6,676 bases of DNA from Pseudomonadota bacterium (GCA_023424215.1 JAFAEC010000123.1:1-6676); one strand, 5' to 3'; positions 1 through 6,676 are shown, counted from the first letter of the stretch. Notes: generated from the letters alone by a model not told the origin. Made by a program: numbers and translations.

Positions 1-370
1 CTAATGGCAGGGCTGACATGCGCTCGGCGACCCGTCGTACTCGTCGCTCGGGCCGGGGACGTGGCGCGCGCAGGCCCTTCAAGGCCGTCGCCGCCATCTC
101 GCCCGGCGCGCTCAGGGTCCAGCGCGCCGCCCATTCCACGAAGTCCACCGTCCGCCCCGGCAGGGCCGGCTCGTTCAGCCGCTCGGCCACCGCCTTCAGC
201 CGCCGGTTCGAGCCCGTGGTCTCGCGCGCCTCCGCGACGATCCCCCGCACCAGCCGCGGCCCCAGCGGCACCGCGACCTGGTCGCCGCGCGCGACCTCCA
301 GCCCCTCCGGGACCTCGTAGTCGAACGCCTCCGGCACCGGCAGCGGGATCAGGACCGAGGCGACTTTCAT
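1..370 (-). CDS. priA: Primosomal protein N' (replication restart helicase PriA), N-terminal part, cut by the window edge
   Basis: PriA is a superfamily 2 DNA helicase that recognises stalled forks and reloads the replication machinery in the cytoplasm. Only the first 123 codons are present and the frame is open to the left edge, so the helicase and zinc-binding parts lie outside the window. What is visible is the N-terminal 3'-DNA-binding domain. PLPVPEAFDY at residues 9-18 is the family's opening motif, GDQVAVPLGPRLVRGIV at 29-45 corresponds to the 'G.RV.VPFG....GIV' strand pair, and FVEWAARW at 77-84 matches the 'L..WAA.YY' helix. The ATG at 368-370 puts the family motif at the expected distance from the N-terminus, and no other ATG lies nearby. 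The start is 2 bases from a GGGGGAGG Shine-Dalgarno that is itself an arm of a palindrome. The gene is divergent from the transaldolase gene. Identification is strong despite truncation. Confidence 0.9.
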   Translation of the reverse strand, partial: MKVASVLIPLPVPEAFDYEVPEGLEVARGDQVAVPLGPRLVRGIVAEARETTGSNRRLKAVAERLNEPALPGRTVDFVEWAARWTLSAPGEMAATALKGLRAPRPRPERRVRRVAERMSALPL

Positions 371-372
371 CG

Positions 373-391
373 CCTCCCCCGCAGGGGGAGG
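373..391 (-). promoter_or_regulatory. priA ribosome binding site inside a hairpin
   Basis: Read on the minus strand, the sequence before the priA ATG is CCTCCCCC-TGC-GGGGGAGG-CG-ATG. The GGGGGAGG is an excellent Shine-Dalgarno match but sits only 2 bases from the start codon, closer than usual. It can pair perfectly with the CCTCCCCC arm upstream, which would hide it in the mRNA. The pairing is seen directly; any effect on translation is inference. Confidence 0.45.
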
Positions 392-414
392 GGGACCGTC
401 CGACCGGCGGTGGA
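373..414. repeat. GC-rich palindromic intergenic repeat between priA and the transaldolase gene
   Basis: A perfect inverted repeat with 8-base arms (CCTCCCCC at 373-380, GGGGGAGG at 384-391) and a 3-base loop is followed directly by a second hairpin. In the second, ACCGTC at 395-400 pairs with GGCGGT at 406-411 with one G-T wobble around a 5-base loop. Two adjacent hairpins ending in a 'GGTGGAGGG' tail resemble, from memory, the dispersed GC-rich intergenic repeats of Caulobacterales genomes. Only one copy is seen in this window, so dispersal elsewhere is inferred. No coding sequence is assigned to 371-465, and I see no convincing promoter there for either divergent gene. Confidence 0.5.
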
Positions 415-465
415 GGGACCGGTTGGGGCTCGCACTTCCGTCGTCATCCCGGTAAAGAGCCGCGC

Positions 466-1119
466 ATGAAACTCTTCCTCGACACCGCCGACGTCGCCGT
501 CATCAAGGACATGGTCCCCACCGGCCTGGTGGACGGCGTGACCACCAACCCCTCGCTGATCGCCAAGTCCGGTCGCAACATCGCCGAGGTCATCGCCGAG
601 ATTTGCGCCCTCGTCGAGGGCCCGATCTCCGCCGAGGCCGTGGCCACCGACTTCGAGACCATGGTCCGGGAGGGCGACAAGCTCGCCGCCATCGCCCCCA
701 ATGTGGTCGTCAAGCTGCCCCTGACCTGGGACGGCCTGCGCGCCGCCCGCGCCTTCGCCGACAAGGGCGTGAAGACCAACGTCACCCTGTGCTTCTCCGC
801 CGCCCAGGCCATGCTCGCCGCCAAGGCCGGCGCCACCTTCATCTCGCCCTTCGTCGGCCGGCTGGAAGACCACGGCGCCGACGGCGTGGCGCTGCTGGAG
901 GAGATCCGCACCCTCTACGACATCCACGGCTTCGAGACCGAGGTGCTGGCCGCCTCCCTGCGCAACCCCTCGCACGTCTCCGCCGCCGCCCTCGCCGGGG
1001 CCGACGCCGCCACCATCCCGGCCGACGTTTTCAAGGCCCTGGTCAAGCACCCGTTAACCGACAAGGGGCTTGATGCCTTCCTTGCGGACTGGGGCAAGAC
1101 CGGCCAGTCCATCCTGTAG
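466..1119 (+). CDS. fsa: Transaldolase, small FSA/TalC family (often labelled fructose-6-phosphate aldolase)
   Basis: This 217-residue cytoplasmic TIM-barrel enzyme belongs to the short, typically decameric FSA/TalC transaldolase family, which uses a Schiff-base lysine. MKLFLDTADV opens the protein with Asp6, GVTTNPS at 24-30 is the family signature, and Lys83 in VVVKLPLT is the Schiff-base lysine. Thr107, Arg132 and Ser164 (in AAS) match other active-site positions. Where E. coli FSA has Gln59 and Tyr131, this protein has Glu57 (SAEAVA) and Phe129 (SPFVGR), the residues typical of true transaldolases. The likely reaction is therefore transfer of dihydroxyacetone between fructose-6-phosphate and erythrose-4-phosphate in the pentose phosphate pathway. 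The frame is open far upstream, but the ATG at 466 matches the family N-terminus and has a weak AAAGAG before it. It lies 23 bases before the DUF484 gene and is probably co-transcribed. The symbol follows common usage; tal would fit the predicted activity better. Confidence 0.92.
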   Translation: MKLFLDTADVAVIKDMVPTGLVDGVTTNPSLIAKSGRNIAEVIAEICALVEGPISAEAVATDFETMVREGDKLAAIAPNVVVKLPLTWDGLRAARAFADKGVKTNVTLCFSAAQAMLAAKAGATFISPFVGRLEDHGADGVALLEEIRTLYDIHGFETEVLAASLRNPSHVSAAALAGADAATIPADVFKALVKHPLTDKGLDAFLADWGKTGQSIL

Positions 1120-1129
1120 AGTCGCCTCC

Positions 1130-1137
1130 GGGAGAGG
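1130..1137 (+). promoter_or_regulatory. Shine-Dalgarno supporting the GTG start of the DUF484 gene
   Basis: GGGAGAGG lies 5 bases before the GTG at 1143, in the 23-base gap after the transaldolase stop codon. The good spacing decides for this GTG as the start; the reading frame has no better-placed ATG near its beginning. Confidence 0.6.
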
Positions 1138-1142
1138 TCTTC

Positions 1143-1847
1143 GTGAGCGCATCGCCTGACCTCTCCGCCGACGCCCTGGCCGAGCCGCACTGGCCCGAGA
1201 TCCGGGCCTGGCTGCAGGCCAACCCGCGGACCCTGCTCGACGATCGGTCCCTGCTCGAGGAGATCGGCCTCAAGCCGCACGGCCGCAACGTGGTCGACTT
1301 CGGCCGCGCCGCCCTGACCCGGCTTGAGGAAGCCGCCGAGCGCGAGGCCGACGCCCGCAAGCGCATCGAGGCCGTCGCCCGCGCCAACTTCGCGGCCCAG
1401 ACCCAGACCCACGTCGCCGCTCTCGACCTGATGGAAGCGCGCAACCTGTCCGACCTCGCCCGTCGTCTCGACGCCGTGGCCCAAGGCCGCTTCGGCCTCG
1501 CCGGGGCCGCCGTGGCGCTGGAGAAGCCGGGCCTCGCCCCGTTCGGCTGGAAGGCGCTGGAGCCGGGACGGGTCGACGCCCTGCTCGGCGAGCACGGCCT
1601 GGCCTGGCTGGGGCCGCATTTCGACGGCCTCAACCTGTTCGCCGGCGCGGCCGAGGAGGTCCGCTCCGTCGCCCTGATCCGCATGACCCCGCATTTCCCG
1701 GCCTCCGAGCCCGGCGCCCGCGCCGGCCTGTGCGCCTTCGGGTCGACCGAAGCGGACGGCTTCACGCCCAACATGGGCTGCGAGCTGGTCGCCTTCATCG
1801 CCCGCGTGGTCGAGCGCACGGCCGAGCGATGGCCGGTCCTCAACTGA
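1143..1847 (+). CDS. DUF484 family protein
   Basis: The product is a 234-residue soluble protein with no signal peptide. It fits the DUF484 family (relatives of E. coli YigA), whose biochemical role is not established. Features seen are an N-terminal helical part ending in a long charged helix, likely coiled coil, at about 56-82. A GAF-like C-terminal half follows, with LCAFGSTEADGFTPNMG at about 196-212 matching the conserved 'L.LGS.D...F.P.M' stretch of the family. The GTG start has a good Shine-Dalgarno 5 bases upstream. The stop codon overlaps the start of xerC by 19 bases. The same gene pair occurs in E. coli (yigA-xerC), which supports both assignments and hints at a link to Xer function, though none is demonstrated here. 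Family assignment is by motif and neighbourhood, not by search. Confidence 0.82.
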   Translation: MSASPDLSADALAEPHWPEIRAWLQANPRTLLDDRSLLEEIGLKPHGRNVVDFGRAALTRLEEAAEREADARKRIEAVARANFAAQTQTHVAALDLMEARNLSDLARRLDAVAQGRFGLAGAAVALEKPGLAPFGWKALEPGRVDALLGEHGLAWLGPHFDGLNLFAGAAEEVRSVALIRMTPHFPASEPGARAGLCAFGSTEADGFTPNMGCELVAFIARVVERTAERWPVLN

Positions 1848-2758
1848 CCGCCGACGAGGCGCTGGCCGCCTGGCTGGAGCATCTCGCCCACGAGCGTCGG
1901 CTGTCGCCCCGCACGCTCGAGGCCTACGGTCACATCGGCCGGCTCTATCTCGCCTTCCTCCAGCAGCACCGCGGCGGCCCCCTCGGCCTGTCCGGTCTGG
2001 GCGAGGTGACGGCGGCCGAGGTGCGCGCCCACCTCGCCGCCCGTCGGTCCGGAGACCGCCCGCTGGGCGCCCGCTCGATCGGTCAGACCCTGTCGGCGAT
2101 CCGCACCTTCCACGCCTTCCTCGACCGCCGGCTGCAGACGCCCGCCGCCCAGCTGGCGCTGGTCCGGGGTCCGCGACCCAGGCCGTCCCTGCCGCGCCCG
2201 GTCAGCGAGGACCAGGCGCGCGGCCTGCTGCACGAGCCCGCGGCCGATCCCGACGCCGAGGCGTGGGAGGCGGCCCGCGACCGCGCCGTCCTGACCCTGC
2301 TCTACGGCTGCGGCCTGCGCATCTCCGAGGGGCTGTCGCTAACCCGCGCCGACGCTCCCCTGCCCGAAACCCTGCGCATCACGGGCAAGGGCGGCAAGAC
2401 CCGGCTCGTTCCCGTGCTGCCCGCCGTGCGCGAGGCCGTCGACGCCTACCTCGCCCTGCAGCCCTTCCCGCTGGAGCCCGCAGACGCCCTGTTCCGCGCC
2501 CGTCGCGGCCGCCCTCTCGGCCCGCGCCAGGTGCAGGCGGCGGTGCAGCGGCTGCGGGGGCGCCTCGGCCTGCCCGCCAGCGTCACCCCTCACGCCCTGC
2601 GGCACAGCTTCGCCACCCATCTGCTCGGGGCCGGGGCCGACCTGCGCTCGATTCAGCAACTGCTCGGCCACGCCAGCCTGTCGACGACGCAGAAGTACAC
2701 CGCGGTCGACGCCGCCCGCCTGCTCGACGCCTACGCCGCGGCCCATCCCCGGCCCTGA
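1829..2758 (+). CDS. xerC: Tyrosine recombinase XerC
   Basis: XerC acts with XerD at the chromosomal dif site, with FtsK, to resolve chromosome dimers before division. The 309-residue product is close to the usual length of about 300. The N-terminal SAM-like core-binding domain spans about 8-105, with LSPRTLEAY at 25-33. The catalytic domain spans about 125-305 and has all the expected residues: Arg164 (CGLRISE), Lys187 (GKGGK), His255 and Arg258 (HALRHSFATH), His281 (LLGHASLSTTQ) and nucleophile Tyr290 (KYTAVD). The ATG at 1829 is chosen because it gives the normal N-terminus; the longer open frame upstream only reads through the DUF484 gene. The start has no strong Shine-Dalgarno and lies inside DUF484, so translation is probably coupled. 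Placement after DUF484 favours XerC over XerD. A phage integrase is unlikely given this context and length. Confidence 0.93.
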   Translation: MAGPQLTADEALAAWLEHLAHERRLSPRTLEAYGHIGRLYLAFLQQHRGGPLGLSGLGEVTAAEVRAHLAARRSGDRPLGARSIGQTLSAIRTFHAFLDRRLQTPAAQLALVRGPRPRPSLPRPVSEDQARGLLHEPAADPDAEAWEAARDRAVLTLLYGCGLRISEGLSLTRADAPLPETLRITGKGGKTRLVPVLPAVREAVDAYLALQPFPLEPADALFRARRGRPLGPRQVQAAVQRLRGRLGLPASVTPHALRHSFATHLLGAGADLRSIQQLLGHASLSTTQKYTAVDAARLLDAYAAAHPRP

Positions 2759-2842
2759 CGCCGGACTCGCCAACCGACGCGATCGGCGCCTACAGTGTTC
2801 TCCGGAGCGCGCAGGGGGTGGCGTCGCTGGAGTCGAGACCGC

Positions 2843-3835
2843 ATGCGCGGACTGGATCGTCGTCTGCTGCTCGCGAGTCTCGGAGCCGGGGCGGCCGCGT
2901 CCGCCCTGCCCGCCTGGGCGCAGGACCCGGAGCCGGCCGCCGATGCGGTCCAGCCGGTCCAGCTGCTCGCCAACCTCTTCACCCGCGTCGGCGCCGCCGT
3001 GACCATCAACGGACGAGGGCCGTTCGTCTTCGTCATCGACACCGGGGCCGGGGCGACCGCGATCAGCGATACGCTCGCCGCCGAGCTTCAACTGCCGGCG
3101 CGGGAGCCGGTTCTGGTGCACGGCATCACCACCGCGACCCGAACCGAAAGCGTCGCCGTCGACCGGCTGCTGCTCAGCGGGCTCGGCTTCCGCGATCTTC
3201 ACTGCCCGGTGCTGCCCGCCTCGAACCTCGGCGCGGACGGCCTGCTCGGCCTCGACGTCCTCGGCCGTTTCCGCCTCAGCTTCGACGTCGGCCGCCGATC
3301 CGCCAGCCTCAGCATTCGAGGGGTGCGCATCCTCATGGGCGGCGCCGACCTGACCACCGGAACCCGTATCCGCCGGGGCGGACTCCGCTCGATCCGCGGC
3401 CGGTTCGGGCAACTGATCCTCACCCAGGTGACCGTCGGCGGCGTCCCGACGGCAGCCTTCATCGACAGCGGCGCCCAGTATTCGATCGGCAACACGGCCC
3501 TTCAGCGCGCCGTCGCGGCCCGCAGCGCCGAAGGTGGCCGGCTGACGCGCGCCGTGCCGCTCTACGGCGTCACCGGCCAGAGCCTGTCGGCCAACCTCGC
3601 CCGGGTGCCGGACCTCCGTTTCGGCTCCACCCGGCTGGGGCTGACCCCGCTGCTCTTCGCGGACCTGCACTGTTTCCAGACGCTCGAGCTGGCCGGGAGC
3701 CCCGCGCTTCTGATCGGCGCCGACCTGCTCGGCCGCTTCGGGCACGTGATCCTCGACTTCCCCGACGGCACGGTCACCTTCCGGGGCCTGCGCCGGCAGA
3801 CCACACGCACCATCGAGGACGCGTTGCGGCGCTGA
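2843..3835 (+). CDS. Exported two-lobed retropepsin-like aspartic protease
   Basis: This 330-residue protein carries two tandem retropepsin-like (clan AA) lobes in one chain. Lobe 1 has the catalytic motif VIDTGAGAT with Asp66 and closes with GADGLLGLDVLGRF at about 130-143. Lobe 2 has FIDSGAQYS with Asp208 and closes with LIGADLLGRFGHVILDF at about 290-306. One catalytic aspartate per lobe suggests the active site forms within a single chain rather than in a homodimer. The N-terminus MRGLDRRLLLASLGAG looks like a twin-arginine (Tat) signal with a probable cleavage after AWA at 24-26, so the protein is likely periplasmic or secreted. The ATG at 2843 is preferred, with GGAG 10 bases upstream. 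A GTG at 2795 would add 16 residues before the signal and has no visible Shine-Dalgarno. The only two cysteines (121 and 277) sit in matching DLHC motifs of the two lobes. Substrate unknown. Confidence 0.82.
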   Translation: MRGLDRRLLLASLGAGAAASALPAWAQDPEPAADAVQPVQLLANLFTRVGAAVTINGRGPFVFVIDTGAGATAISDTLAAELQLPAREPVLVHGITTATRTESVAVDRLLLSGLGFRDLHCPVLPASNLGADGLLGLDVLGRFRLSFDVGRRSASLSIRGVRILMGGADLTTGTRIRRGGLRSIRGRFGQLILTQVTVGGVPTAAFIDSGAQYSIGNTALQRAVAARSAEGGRLTRAVPLYGVTGQSLSANLARVPDLRFGSTRLGLTPLLFADLHCFQTLELAGSPALLIGADLLGRFGHVILDFPDGTVTFRGLRRQTTRTIEDALRR

Positions 3836-3842
3836 CCGGAGA

Positions 3843-5252
<1,410 letters not shown>

Positions 5253-5293
5253 GGCTAGTCTCTGGGCTGCGCGTGCGGAGGGAAGGCGGGCGG

Positions 5294-5321
5294 AACCTAG
5301 CGACCCCTCCGGACGGGTCAA
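5294..5321 (-). promoter_or_regulatory. Putative housekeeping-sigma promoter of lpdA
   Basis: On the minus strand, TTGACCC (5321-5315) is followed after 13 bases by GCTAGGTT (5301-5294). The Caulobacter sigma-73 consensus as I recall it is TTGACGS, 10-14 bases, GCTANAWC; the match is near-complete in the -35 and 6 of 8 in the -10. It would start transcription about 30-40 bases before the lpdA ATG. A GACCC/GGGTC dyad (5302-5306, 5315-5319) overlaps the spacer. This is a prediction from sequence only. Confidence 0.45.
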
Positions 5322-5322
5322 C

Positions 5323-5367
5323 CGCGGGCGATCACGTAGCCCCCCGCCCGACGCACGGGCCCCCGCG
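5323..5367 (-). terminator. Possible hairpin region after the membrane-protein gene
   Basis: Just beyond the stop codon of the 161-residue membrane protein lie two nested inverted repeats: CGCGGG (5323-5328) with CCCGCG (5362-5367), and inside it GCCCG (5346-5350) with CGGGC (5356-5360) around a 5-base loop. The gap before the inner stem is asymmetric (17 bases against 1). No U-tract follows, so this would not be a classical intrinsic terminator. In such GC-rich sequence the pairing could be chance. Confidence 0.2.
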
Positions 5368-5370
5368 ATC

Positions 5371-5856
5371 TCAGTAAGCGAACTGGCCCGGCAGCCGCTT
5401 GCGGCGGATGCGCCGACCGGCGAGCAATACCAGCAGGCCGAGGATCAGCAGCCCGCCCAGCGCCAGCCATAGGGGATCAAGCGGCAGGCCTGCCGTCTCG
5501 CCCGCCGCGGCGGCCACGGTCGCTTCCGGCGCGGCGAACAGGTTCGCCGGCGCGCGGCCGTCGATCGCCAGCCGCAGGGCGGCGTCGGCGAGGAAGCCGA
5601 GAAAATAGGCGAACACCGCCTTCGAGCTTCCGGATCCGAGCATCAGCGCCGCGATGACATAGAGGCCGACGGCGGCGGCCAGCAGGGTCCACCACGGCAG
5701 CACTCCGAACAGGGGCGCGCTGCTCTCGGCCGAGCTGCGCATCGCCTCGGCTCCCGCCGGCGCGCCTGTGCCCAACAGGGGCGCGACCCACGGCCACGCC
5801 AGCCAGCCCGCGTAGGCCAGCACCGCGGCCACAACGACAAAGCGAAGCAGTTTCAT
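5371..5856 (-). CDS. Unrecognised multi-pass membrane protein, 161 residues
   Basis: I do not recognise this protein. Hydrophobic segments are visible at about 5-28 (a membrane anchor or uncleaved signal), 52-74, probably 80-98, and 127-147. It ends in a strongly basic tail, RRIRRKR at 148-154, consistent with a cytoplasmic C-terminus. An Ala/Ser/Gly-rich linker at about 30-48 and an Ala-rich stretch at about 106-124 separate the segments. No catalytic or metal-binding motif stands out. The ATG at 5854-5856 is chosen because it has a very good Shine-Dalgarno (GGGAGAGGGGG at 5862-5872, 5 bases away) and starts directly with a membrane segment. The frame is open upstream, but those residues overlap the histidine kinase gene and are Arg/Pro-rich, as expected of read-through. 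It lies 61 bases downstream of the kinase gene on the same strand and may be co-transcribed with it. Confidence 0.7.
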   Translation of the reverse strand: MKLLRFVVVAAVLAYAGWLAWPWVAPLLGTGAPAGAEAMRSSAESSAPLFGVLPWWTLLAAAVGLYVIAALMLGSGSSKAVFAYFLGFLADAALRLAIDGRAPANLFAAPEATVAAAAGETAGLPLDPLWLALGGLLILGLLVLLAGRRIRRKRLPGQFAY

Positions 5857-5861
5857 CGGCG

Positions 5862-5872
5862 CCCCCTCTCCC
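5862..5872 (-). promoter_or_regulatory. Shine-Dalgarno fixing the start of the membrane-protein gene
   Basis: GGGAGAGGGGG on the minus strand lies 5 bases before the ATG at 5854-5856. It is among the strongest ribosome binding sites in the window and rules out the longer upstream reading of this frame. Confidence 0.6.
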
Positions 5873-5917
5873 TCGTTAACCAACCTACACCGTAAGGGGC
5901 GGCGGGCGATAGGCGCC

Positions 5918-6657
5918 TCAACCCGCCTCCGGCAGGGTGATCGACACTTCCGCGCCGCCGCCGGGGGCCGCGTCGATCGAAAGCGTCCCGTTCGATTGCC
6001 GGGCGAAGGCGTAAGCCTGCGAGAGCCCCAGCCCCGCCGCGCCCTCGCGGGTCGTGAAGAAGGGTTCCAGCGCCCGCGCCGCCAGCTTGCGATCCATGCC
6101 CGGGCCGGTGTCCCGCACGCTGAGACGAAGACCACCCTCCAGCTGGCGCTCCAGCCGCACCGCGACCGAGCCGCGGTTCTCCATCGCCTGGACGGCGTTC
6201 TGGGTCAGGGCGCGGACCGCGCCCTCGAAGGCGACCGGATCGATCCGGGCCGCGGCGGCCTGCGCCGGACCCTCGATCATCAAGTCGACTTCCGGCCCGG
6301 CCAGGGCGCGCAGTCGGCTCTCCATGCCGCGAAGCAGGACGCCGACGTCGAGCACCTGGGAGACCGGCTGGTCCTCGCCCTGGGCGAAGGCCGTCAGGCG
6401 CCGCGTCAGGGCCTCGCCCCGCTGTCCGGCGGCCAGCGCCGCCTGTCCGAGGCGGCGCACGCGGGCCGGGTCGTCGGCCTGCCGCAGCATCATGTCGAGC
6501 GCGCCGGTCATCACGCCCAAGAGGGCGTTGAAGTCGTGAGCCAGACCGCCCGTCAGCCGCCCGACGCTCTCCATCCTCCGGCCGCCCTGCAACTCCATCT
6601 CGGCCTGCGCCTGCGCCTCGCGGGCCGCGGCCTGGGCCGCCGGCGCCGCGGCCCGGG
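5918..6657 (-). CDS. Sensor histidine kinase, C-terminal kinase core, truncated at the contig edge
   Basis: About 246 C-terminal residues of a histidine kinase are present; the sensory N-terminus is lost past the end. In order there is an Ala/Gln/Glu-rich probable coiled coil, then the H-box MESVGRLTGGLAHDFNALLG with the phosphoacceptor histidine encoded at 6536-6538. The HATPase domain has an N-box (RALTQNAVQAMEN), G1 box (VRDTGPGMD), F box (ALEPFFTTRE) and G2 box (AAGLGLSQAYAFARQSNG). The GGLAHDFN H-box resembles the CckA-like class, but the protein stops after the ATPase domain (ITLPEAG) with no receiver domain. The G2 box reads AAGLGL rather than the usual GTGLGL, a mild deviation. The apparent ATG at 6668-6670 and the residues MCIR come from adapter sequence, so the true start is not in the window. 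The signal sensed and partner regulator are unknown. Confidence 0.85.
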
Positions 6658-6676
6658 CTCTTATACACATCTGACG
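6658..6676. other. Nextera (Tn5 tagmentation) Read 1 adapter remnant at the contig end
   Basis: CTCTTATACACATCTGACG is identical to an internal 19-base stretch of the reverse complement of the Nextera Read 1 transposase adapter: 15 bases of the Tn5 mosaic end plus the first 4 bases of the adapter-specific tail. The first 4 bases of the mosaic end (CTGT) are missing and GC-rich kinase sequence abuts directly. The AT-rich composition contrasts sharply with everything to its left. It should be trimmed before annotation. Confidence 0.93.

Noticed and set aside
4..465. N-terminal extension of the transaldolase frame back to position 4
   Set aside because: The added residues are Pro/Ala/Arg/Ser-rich antisense of priA and intergenic repeat. 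The family N-terminus begins at 466.
1043..2233. Long minus-strand open frame opposite the DUF484 and xerC genes
   Set aside because: Low-complexity Arg/Ala/Pro/Ser-rich translation without domains, typical of antisense shadows in GC-rich coding DNA. The plus-strand genes carry clear family motifs.
2759..2842. Promoter for the protease gene in the xerC-protease gap
   Set aside because: A TACAGT at 2791-2796 resembles a -10 box, but no -35 lies at a suitable distance. The evidence is too weak to list.
2339..3745. Minus-strand open frame of 468 codons opposite xerC and the protease
   Set aside because: Translation is Gly/Glu/Ala/Arg-rich with no domain. It lies over two well-supported plus-strand genes.
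5253..5321. 23-codon upstream extension of lpdA
   Set aside because: The canonical N-terminus starts at 5252, and the extension overlaps the likely promoter.
6658..6676. A genuine Tn5/IS50-type transposon end
   Set aside because: The bases after the mosaic end are the Nextera Read 1 tail, the match stops at the contig edge, and no transposase or target duplication is visible.

Overview
This is an ordinary stretch of chromosome from a high-GC (around 70%) alphaproteobacterium, most likely a member of Caulobacterales such as Brevundimonas or Caulobacter. That placement rests on protein resemblance, codon use, a GC-rich palindromic intergenic repeat of a kind common in that order, and a lpdA promoter that resembles the Caulobacter housekeeping sigma consensus. 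I could not run a database search. The right end is not genomic: the last 19 bases match Nextera (Tn5 tagmentation) Read 1 adapter, so the window ends at an adapter-contaminated contig edge.

Left part (1-2758). The 5' end of priA (replication restart helicase) runs off the left edge on the minus strand. A 95-base divergent spacer with a palindromic repeat separates it from a plus-strand cluster. The cluster holds a small transaldolase of the FSA/TalC family, a DUF484 protein and the tyrosine recombinase XerC. DUF484 and xerC overlap by 19 bases, the same pairing as in Escherichia coli. priA and xerC both serve chromosome maintenance (restart of stalled forks, dimer resolution at dif). The transaldolase belongs to the non-oxidative pentose phosphate pathway.

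Middle part (2759-5370). A predicted exported, two-lobed retropepsin-like aspartic protease (plus) converges on lpdA (minus), with only 7 bases between the stop codons. LpdA is the E3 subunit of 2-oxoacid dehydrogenase complexes and appears complete. It stands apart from any E1/E2 genes here and has a plausible promoter of its own.

Right part (5371-6676). Two minus-strand genes: an unrecognised 161-residue membrane protein and, upstream of it, the C-terminal kinase core of a histidine kinase truncated by the contig edge. The apparent ATG of the kinase frame lies inside adapter sequence and is false.

I found no CRISPR array, tRNA, rRNA, insertion sequence or defence locus, and no convincing undescribed system. 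The points most worth a second look are the adapter end, the residues suggesting the 'fructose-6-phosphate aldolase' homologue is a transaldolase, the repeat-derived hairpin containing the priA ribosome binding site, and the tandem-lobed protease with one cysteine at the same place in each lobe.
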